Origin: CALGSZ01 sp042408955
GTDB taxonomy: Bacteria > Chloroflexota > Chloroflexia > Thermomicrobiales > UBA6265
Length of the DNA stretch: 9,618 nt
Assembly: GCA_042408955.1 (NCBI GenBank)
Contig: JBHOQQ010000105.1
Span: 1 to 9,618, forward strand
Direction of reading: 5' to 3'
Shown: positions 5,316-9,618 of the stretch, in pieces
Layout: each line of letters opens with the position of its first letter
How positions within the stretch are numbered: position 1 is the first letter of the stretch
Translations under genes and position numbers: made by a program
Notes under the pieces: model-generated
What the model saw: the letters and a program-made list of their open reading frames with translations, nothing else
What the model was told of the DNA's origin: nothing
Databases searched by the model: none

Positions 5316-6220
5316 GCGCGCGCCTCCTCTCCCGTCCAGACCCGCAGGCTGACCAGCCCGCGGCCGACACTGGCATTGCCGCCGATCTGCAGCGGCTGCG
5401 CAATCGCGTCTTCGATGAGTTTCCAGATGTCTCCATTGTCGCTACGCACGAGCCGGTCCTCAACAAGCACTGGACAGGCGAAGATCGCCTGCGGCGGGAC
5501 GGCCTCTTCATACCAGAGCGCGCCTTTGGCGACCGTCTTGCTGTCATCACTGAGCCGGATGCGAGCGGCGATTTCGGTCGCGCTCTCGGCCAGGCCAGAA
5601 AAGATGTCGTCCGGGATGATGGCCAGCCGCTCGCGGAAGCGGGTGCGCCAGGCATCGCTCGCGAAGACGGCCTTGCCGATGCTCGTGGCCAGCATCCCCA
5701 CCGGGTCGCCGTCAGGAACGCGCGCAGCCAGATCAAGCTCTTCGAGATAGATTGGTCCATTCTCGCTGGCGGTGAGCTTGGAGCCTTTCGCGACCAGCGC
5801 GCTCTCCCCTTGAGGATCCAGGTCACCGGTAATACCGATCGTCACTCCGATCGCGCGCGCGTCGTCCTGCCAGCGAGCGAGCGCCAGCGGGCAGGTGAGC
5901 CAGGCGAACGTGCCGTGGAAGCTGCGCACCGGGAAGCAGAGCAAGTGACCATCGCAGAAGGCGAGTGCCCCAGCAAAGTCCGAGGCATGATCGGTCTCTG
6001 GTCCGAAGGCCCGGAAGAAGACGTGATCTTTCGTGTTATCGTCGTACTTGAGATTGGGGTCGCAGGCGTCCCGCAGCACGCCCTTGATCGTCGAGCCCGG
6101 CAGGTACGGCCAGCCGGTCACGCGTTCCCGTGCGACAGGCAGGTCAATCACGCCGACAGCTTGCCCCGTTCCCGTGTGGATCGGGCTGAGCGCCCGAATG
6201 AAGACCATGCGTCCACTCAC
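5312..6220 (-). CDS. cmr4: Type III-B backbone RNase Cmr4 (Cas7)
   Basis: Cmr4 forms the helical backbone of the complex and cuts target RNA at six-base intervals. The 302-residue protein shows LSPIHTGTGQ at 11-20, the thumb/catalytic segment GVIDLP with Asp26 at 23-28, LPGSTIKGVLRD at 40-51, IYLEEL at 157-162, ALWYEEAVP at 234-242 and the glycine-rich loop IGGNASVGRGLV at 279-290. Asp26 lies where the catalytic aspartate of characterised Cmr4 proteins is found, so target-RNA cleavage should be intact. The start is a GTG with AAAGGAG eight bases upstream. An internal ATG four codons later is too far from that site. It follows cmr3 by 27 bases and overlaps cmr5 by four. Confidence 0.96.
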   Translation of the reverse strand: MSGRMVFIRALSPIHTGTGQAVGVIDLPVARERVTGWPYLPGSTIKGVLRDACDPNLKYDDNTKDHVFFRAFGPETDHASDFAGALAFCDGHLLCFPVRSFHGTFAWLTCPLALARWQDDARAIGVTIGITGDLDPQGESALVAKGSKLTASENGPIYLEELDLAARVPDGDPVGMLATSIGKAVFASDAWRTRFRERLAIIPDDIFSGLAESATEIAARIRLSDDSKTVAKGALWYEEAVPPQAIFACPVLVEDRLVRSDNGDIWKLIEDAIAQPLQIGGNASVGRGLVSLRVWTGEEARA

Positions 6221-6228
6221 GGCAATCG

Positions 6229-6235
6229 CTCCTTT
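6229..6235 (-). promoter_or_regulatory. Ribosome binding site deciding the GTG start of cmr4
   Basis: Minus-strand AAAGGAG lies eight bases before the GTG at 6220. The next in-frame ATG at 6208 would be 20 bases away, so GTG is the likely start. Confidence 0.65.
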
Positions 6236-6247
6236 CTCTGTGTTCCG

Positions 6248-7495
6248 TCATTCGCTCCAAAGCCCAGGAAGCGCCAGCCCGAAGCCTTCCCGCCGGTTGC
6301 GGGCTCCATCGCTGATCGGAATCAGCCACAACTGCCGCGCTTCCTCGATGGTGAGTGATCTCGCGGCTTCGAAGAAGAGCACGCTCCCGGCGGGCACGGC
6401 GTAGCGCAGGGGCTTCTCGCACCGGTGGGTGACGTCCCAGCCGCTAATAGCAACGCGGCGCCCGGCGACCATCGCCCGCAGCGAGAGGTCGAGACCTCGC
6501 AGTTGCTCCGGCGGATCATTGTCCCTGCGTGGCGTCAGCCAGCCGGGCCGCCAGCCGGTGCGGAAGATCGCCGGCGTGACGAGCTGCAACCGGAAGCGCG
6601 TCTGGCCGGCGAGCGCCTGCGCCAGCTCTTCGGGCATGACCCATGGATCGCCCGCAAGAGCTGGTTCCGGCTCCAGCCGGGCTTGCCGCCGCTCGCCACC
6701 GATGGGCACGAAGGCGCGCTCGGGTCGCCAGCGCAGGGCCTCGGGGCCACGCACCTGGCAGAGGATGGCGGTCTCCGGGACTTCTACCAGGAGCTGGGTG
6801 CCGGGCTTGCGCCGGCGCACCGCCGGGCCGAAGGCGCGGCCCGTCGTCGCGAAGAGATGGCCTTCGCGGAAGGTGAGCTTCTCCTTGTCGATGCTAACAT
6901 GGACGCGCGTGTCATCCGGCAGGCCTATCCACCGCTCTGCCTCAGGCGGCAGCTCCGTCTTGCCGAGCAGCCAGCCCACCGTTGCCTCAAGCGACCAGAA
7001 CGCCCCGGCGGAGACGGGCTTGTGGTTCGTTCCGGCAAGGATGGGCAAGAGCTGCGCGCCGTTAATACTGGGGAGGTTGCACCCTTCTCCATCCTGGAAT
7101 GCGACTGGGCGCAATCGGGTGATACGGAGCGGGTCTGTCTCGCCTTCGCGATAGGCTAGCGCATCCGCCGGGGCCGGGACGCCAACACGCCAGGTTTGAT
7201 CCTCAGGAGCACGGTCTGCGCGGAGGCCGGTGATGACCTCCAGGCGCTGCAGGGGGTGCTCCTGCTGCTGCCCGTTGCGCGCCCGCTGCTCCTTCCAGGC
7301 TTCCCAGTCCACTCCCGCGACCGAGCCGATGTGCGTGCGGAGCGCCCCGGCGATCGTGCTGGGCAGGGGCCATTCCAGACTGAAGGCCCGCGCCCCTGGA
7401 TCTGGGGTGAAGGGGCGCGCATCCCGCAGCACGAGGGGATCGCGCGGGCGGATCAGGATGTCCCACCTCTGTGTGGTCGCCATCGTGTCAACCAT
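6248..7495 (-). CDS. cmr3: Type III-B Cas5-like subunit Cmr3
   Basis: Cmr3 is the Cas5-family subunit that, with Cas10, caps the 5'-tag end of the crRNA. In this 415-residue protein the N-terminal signature is PRDPLVLRDARPF at 17-29, followed by WPLPSTIAGALRTHIG at 42-57, the conserved family opening. Further family-like segments are FVPIGGERRQARL at 262-274, the RTGWRPGWL segment at 312-320, KPLRYAVPAGSVLFFE at 361-376 and the closing glycine loop GFGLALPGLW at 404-413. I place the start at ATG 7495, which has GGAGGTG eight bases upstream. A GTG at 7504 lies within that ribosome site itself, and ATG 7483 lacks one. The chosen start overlaps the end of cas10 by eight bases, so translation is likely coupled. 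Length is within the family range. Confidence 0.94.
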   Translation of the reverse strand: MVDTMATTQRWDILIRPRDPLVLRDARPFTPDPGARAFSLEWPLPSTIAGALRTHIGSVAGVDWEAWKEQRARNGQQQEHPLQRLEVITGLRADRAPEDQTWRVGVPAPADALAYREGETDPLRITRLRPVAFQDGEGCNLPSINGAQLLPILAGTNHKPVSAGAFWSLEATVGWLLGKTELPPEAERWIGLPDDTRVHVSIDKEKLTFREGHLFATTGRAFGPAVRRRKPGTQLLVEVPETAILCQVRGPEALRWRPERAFVPIGGERRQARLEPEPALAGDPWVMPEELAQALAGQTRFRLQLVTPAIFRTGWRPGWLTPRRDNDPPEQLRGLDLSLRAMVAGRRVAISGWDVTHRCEKPLRYAVPAGSVLFFEAARSLTIEEARQLWLIPISDGARNRREGFGLALPGLWSE

Positions 7496-9401
7496 TGCTT
7501 GCACCTCCAGCTCCAGGCCGGGTCTCGTCCGCCACCTCGACCGCCGTGGCGATCCGGCGGCTGATGATTAGCTCGTTGACGAGGCGGGTCAGGCTCGCGA
7601 CGAGCTTCTCGGTATCGCTCGTGTCGAGCGCTCCCAAGAGATCATTCACCTGTTCACGAGTGAGATTGCGGCCCGAGCGCGGCTCCTTGCGCAGCAGGAT
7701 GCGCTCGACCTCCGCTTCGACCAGGCTCACCTCGCGCCCGTTCCTGCCGGGCTTGCTGAACCGCTGGTCGAGGAGGCCGGAGCGACGCGCCTCGGCGAGC
7801 TCCCGCGCCAGCTCCCGCAGTTCGTAGGCGGCGCCATCCGGGAAGTGGTCCTCCCGGTGCCAGGTGATCCACCGCTGCCAGCGGTCTAGCGGATTGCTCT
7901 CCCACGACGCGGTGACTATCACCGGCTCGCCGCCACCACTGCGCGTGTGCAGCGCGACCGCTAGTGTATTGCGGCCTGCGCTTTTGGCTGCTTTCTCCGC
8001 ATCGCGCGACCACTGCACGAGCTCCTGCAGGTGCTCGCCGTAGTGGGCGATCGCCAGCCCAACGGAGAGCGTGACTCGCGTCTGGCTCGGGTTGGGATCG
8101 TTGACGATCCGGTCGAACGCGTGGCGGAGGTCATCGGCGCAGGCGAGCGCCGTGTCCAGCGGGAGAAACGCGAGCACATCATCTCCGCCGCTATAGATCA
8201 GCACGCCGGAGTGCTTGGTCACAACGCTCCGTGCCCGGTCCGCGAAGCGCGCCAGGCGCTGGGAAAAGGCTCGGTGCTGCTCGATCGTCGTGAGCTCGCT
8301 GATCGCTTTGCCCATCTGGTCGCCATCCGCGTGGAGCACGGCGAGGTATGCGGGAATTTCTCCCGTGATGCCGGCTACCGTTTTTGCCTGGCGCATCGTG
8401 CGCTCGAAGCGAGCGGCAGCTTCCTTCCGCTCGTCAGAGAGCGCTTCCTCCACCTCCAATCGCCCAAAGATGAGCTGGCAGTCGTATGGAAACGGCTGGA
8501 AATGCTCCAGGCCGCTTCCGGCGCCAGCGGAGAAGCGCTCCGCGAGCCCGAGCGGTAGCAGCGCGTCTTCGACGACCTGGCGCAGATTCTCGAGCTCCCC
8601 CGGTGCTGTTGCGTGAAGGCGGCGGATGAAGGGATCCATCGCCACCCGCGCCACAGAAACGAACCGGACGCGCTCGTCCAGCCGCTTGAGGAGCGAGACC
8701 CCGTCGAGCTGCTCTCCGCGCTTAATTCCGAGCCGGTTCCGGTCAGCCTCGCTGAGGCTGCGGCTCGGATCTCCGGCCGACAGTGGCAGGCCGTTCTTCT
8801 GGAACACTGTGTCGCGGCTTGGATCGAGCGAGCTTTTGGCGGCACCGGTGATGCGCCCATTCGTGCGTTCCTGCTTCCGCTGAGAAAAGAACTCATCCAG
8901 GTCCGGCGCTGGAGCGAAGTCGCGGAGCGCCTTCCGGCCCGCCAGCAGTCGCTCGACCCGCTCGCGCTGGACTCCATAGGTCTCGGGCTTGGCGGGATCG
9001 TACGGTACCCAGGCGGCGTAGAACTCGAGGAACTGCTCGGCTTGCGCCCGGGCCAGGTCCCAGTTGACTAGGGTGCCGATGCGCCCGTTCTGCTTGAGCC
9101 GGTCGAGCCCATCGAGCAGCACCTGGCGTGCGGCCTGCCCGGCCTGTTCGGCAGTGTGTGACGGATCGCCCGCCGGGAGCAGCGCCAGCAGCTTGTTGGG
9201 AGTGGCGACCAGCTCCTGGCCATTGGCAAGCGCGGGGTAGATGAGCTGGGCGCCGACTCCGCGCAGGGCGTCGGCGGCTGCTTGCGCGCAGCGGCTGAGG
9301 AGCTCCGACCCGTACCACAGATCGCGTGTCTTGCGGCTGGCGGCGATGAAGTCTTGGACCGGGCCGATTGAGATGGCGATGAGATAGCCATATGTGTTCA
9401 T
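7488..9401 (-). CDS. cas10: Type III-B large subunit Cas10/Cmr2, cyclase-active, HD domain absent
   Basis: Cas10 converts ATP to cyclic oligoadenylate when the Cmr complex binds target RNA. The 637-residue protein starts directly with the first Palm-like region (IGPVQDFIAASRKTRDLWYG at 12-31), so the N-terminal HD nuclease domain of many Cas10 proteins is missing. The family segment EQLDGVSLLKRL at 230-241 leads to VARVAMDPF at 250-258. The second Palm has the metal-binding LHADGDQMG at 356-364 and the cyclase motif YSGGDDVLAF at 403-412. VTLSVGLAIAH at 443-453 and a helical C-terminal domain follow. GGDD is intact, so signalling is expected. Only three cysteines occur (38, 308, 421), so the zinc-binding CxxC pairs of some Cas10 proteins are absent. 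The ATG has GGAGGT nine bases upstream and overlaps the previous gene's stop as ATGA. Confidence 0.96.
   Translation of the reverse strand: MNTYGYLIAISIGPVQDFIAASRKTRDLWYGSELLSRCAQAAADALRGVGAQLIYPALANGQELVATPNKLLALLPAGDPSHTAEQAGQAARQVLLDGLDRLKQNGRIGTLVNWDLARAQAEQFLEFYAAWVPYDPAKPETYGVQRERVERLLAGRKALRDFAPAPDLDEFFSQRKQERTNGRITGAAKSSLDPSRDTVFQKNGLPLSAGDPSRSLSEADRNRLGIKRGEQLDGVSLLKRLDERVRFVSVARVAMDPFIRRLHATAPGELENLRQVVEDALLPLGLAERFSAGAGSGLEHFQPFPYDCQLIFGRLEVEEALSDERKEAAARFERTMRQAKTVAGITGEIPAYLAVLHADGDQMGKAISELTTIEQHRAFSQRLARFADRARSVVTKHSGVLIYSGGDDVLAFLPLDTALACADDLRHAFDRIVNDPNPSQTRVTLSVGLAIAHYGEHLQELVQWSRDAEKAAKSAGRNTLAVALHTRSGGGEPVIVTASWESNPLDRWQRWITWHREDHFPDGAAYELRELARELAEARRSGLLDQRFSKPGRNGREVSLVEAEVERILLRKEPRSGRNLTREQVNDLLGALDTSDTEKLVASLTRLVNELIISRRIATAVEVADETRPGAGGASNG
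7502..7508 (-). promoter_or_regulatory. Ribosome binding site deciding the cmr3 start
   Basis: Minus-strand GGAGGTG lies inside the 3' end of cas10, with eight bases from its GGAGG core to the ATG at 7495. The alternative GTG at 7504 falls within this motif and so cannot use it. Confidence 0.7.
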
Positions 9402-9618
9402 GCCAGCCTGACCTCCTCGATCTGCCCCTGGCCCTTGATAAACTCCACAAAGCCATCCACCGGGTTGTCCACGTTGTACCGGCCAAGCGGCTCGACCTGC
9501 TGGGCGAGCTTGGGGTCGTGAACGGTGACCGGCCGGACATTGAGCTTCACGGGAACCCCAAGCTGGTTCGGAATGAGCTTCACGGGAACCCCGAGCTGGG
9601 CGAGGCGTGGGGTATTCA
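9398..9618 (-). CDS. 3' end of the gene upstream of cas10 (incomplete, not identified)
   Basis: The frame is open to the right edge of the window and ends at a TGA overlapping the cas10 ATG by four bases, so it is the tail of a coupled operon gene. About 73 residues are visible: an N-terminal part with a repeated 11-residue unit (QLGVPVKL twice), then VRPVTVHDPKLAQQ and a closing segment PVDGFVEFIKGQGQIEEVRLA. In many type III-B operons this position holds cmr1, and no Cmr1 is otherwise present. I cannot recognise Cmr1 motifs in this tail, so that idea rests on position only. A GTG at 9583 could start a 61-residue protein, but the upstream sequence remains open and I see no clear ribosome site. 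Confidence 0.6.
   Translation of the reverse strand, partial: NTPRLAQLGVPVKLIPNQLGVPVKLNVRPVTVHDPKLAQQVEPLGRYNVDNPVDGFVEFIKGQGQIEEVRLA
9541..9599. repeat. Tandem 33-base in-frame repeat
   Basis: A 26-base block at 9541-9566 recurs at 9574-9599 with one A/G difference, giving a 33-base period. That is exactly 11 codons in the frame of the gene upstream of cas10, so QLGVPVKL appears twice in a row in the protein. It is a recent in-frame duplication, probably by slippage, and more copies could lie beyond the window edge. Confidence 0.85.

Noticed and set aside
5282..6358. Long plus-strand frame of 358 codons opposite cmr4 and the end of cmr3
   Set aside because: It is antisense to well-supported RAMP genes and shows no domain or ribosome site.

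Overview
The window holds most of a type III-B (Cmr) CRISPR-Cas locus from a G+C-rich bacterium. Nearly every gene runs right to left on the minus strand, with short gaps or overlapping stop/start codons, so they read as one operon. Strong GGAGG-type ribosome binding sites precede most starts, which is bacterial. The arginine-rich, G+C-rich coding, the Csx15 protein and the reverse transcriptase together suggest a Chloroflexota-like, possibly thermophilic, host. That placement is inference, and no rRNA or housekeeping gene is present to test it.

Layout in transcription order (right to left): the 3' end of an unidentified upstream gene (9398-9618); cas10/cmr2 (7488-9401) with an intact GGDD cyclase motif but no HD nuclease domain; cmr3 (6248-7495); cmr4 (5312-6220); cmr5 (4929-5315); cmr6 with a long C-terminal extension (3681-4856). 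An ancillary signalling block follows: csx15 (3269-3664), a small membrane-anchored SAVED-like protein (2706-3269) and a Card1/Can2-type CARF nuclease (1761-2657). The minus-strand block ends with a CRISPR-type reverse transcriptase (start 1719). A cas2 gene (424-747) on the opposite strand faces it tail to tail. The first 423 bases have no convincing gene but contain a cluster of inverted repeats.

How it should work (family knowledge plus inference): the Cmr complex uses Cmr4 as its RNA-cleaving backbone, Cmr5 as the small subunit and Cmr3/Cmr6 at the ends. It recognises foreign RNA and switches on the Cas10 cyclase to make cyclic oligoadenylate. Because Cas10 lacks HD, immunity should rely on the messenger. 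Card1/Can2 would cut nucleic acid, and the TM-SAVED protein would be a second, membrane-located receptor. Csx15, translationally coupled to the SAVED gene, is a candidate modulator of the signal. RT and Cas2 point to spacer acquisition, possibly from RNA, but no Cas1 is present. The RT frame runs straight into antisense cas2, which suggests a rearrangement that removed the Cas1 part of an RT-Cas1 fusion. No CRISPR array, Cas6 or recognisable Cmr1 is in the window.

The most interesting parts are the Csx15/TM-SAVED pair, the Cas1-less RT facing Cas2, the Cmr6 extension and the inverted-repeat cluster at the left edge.
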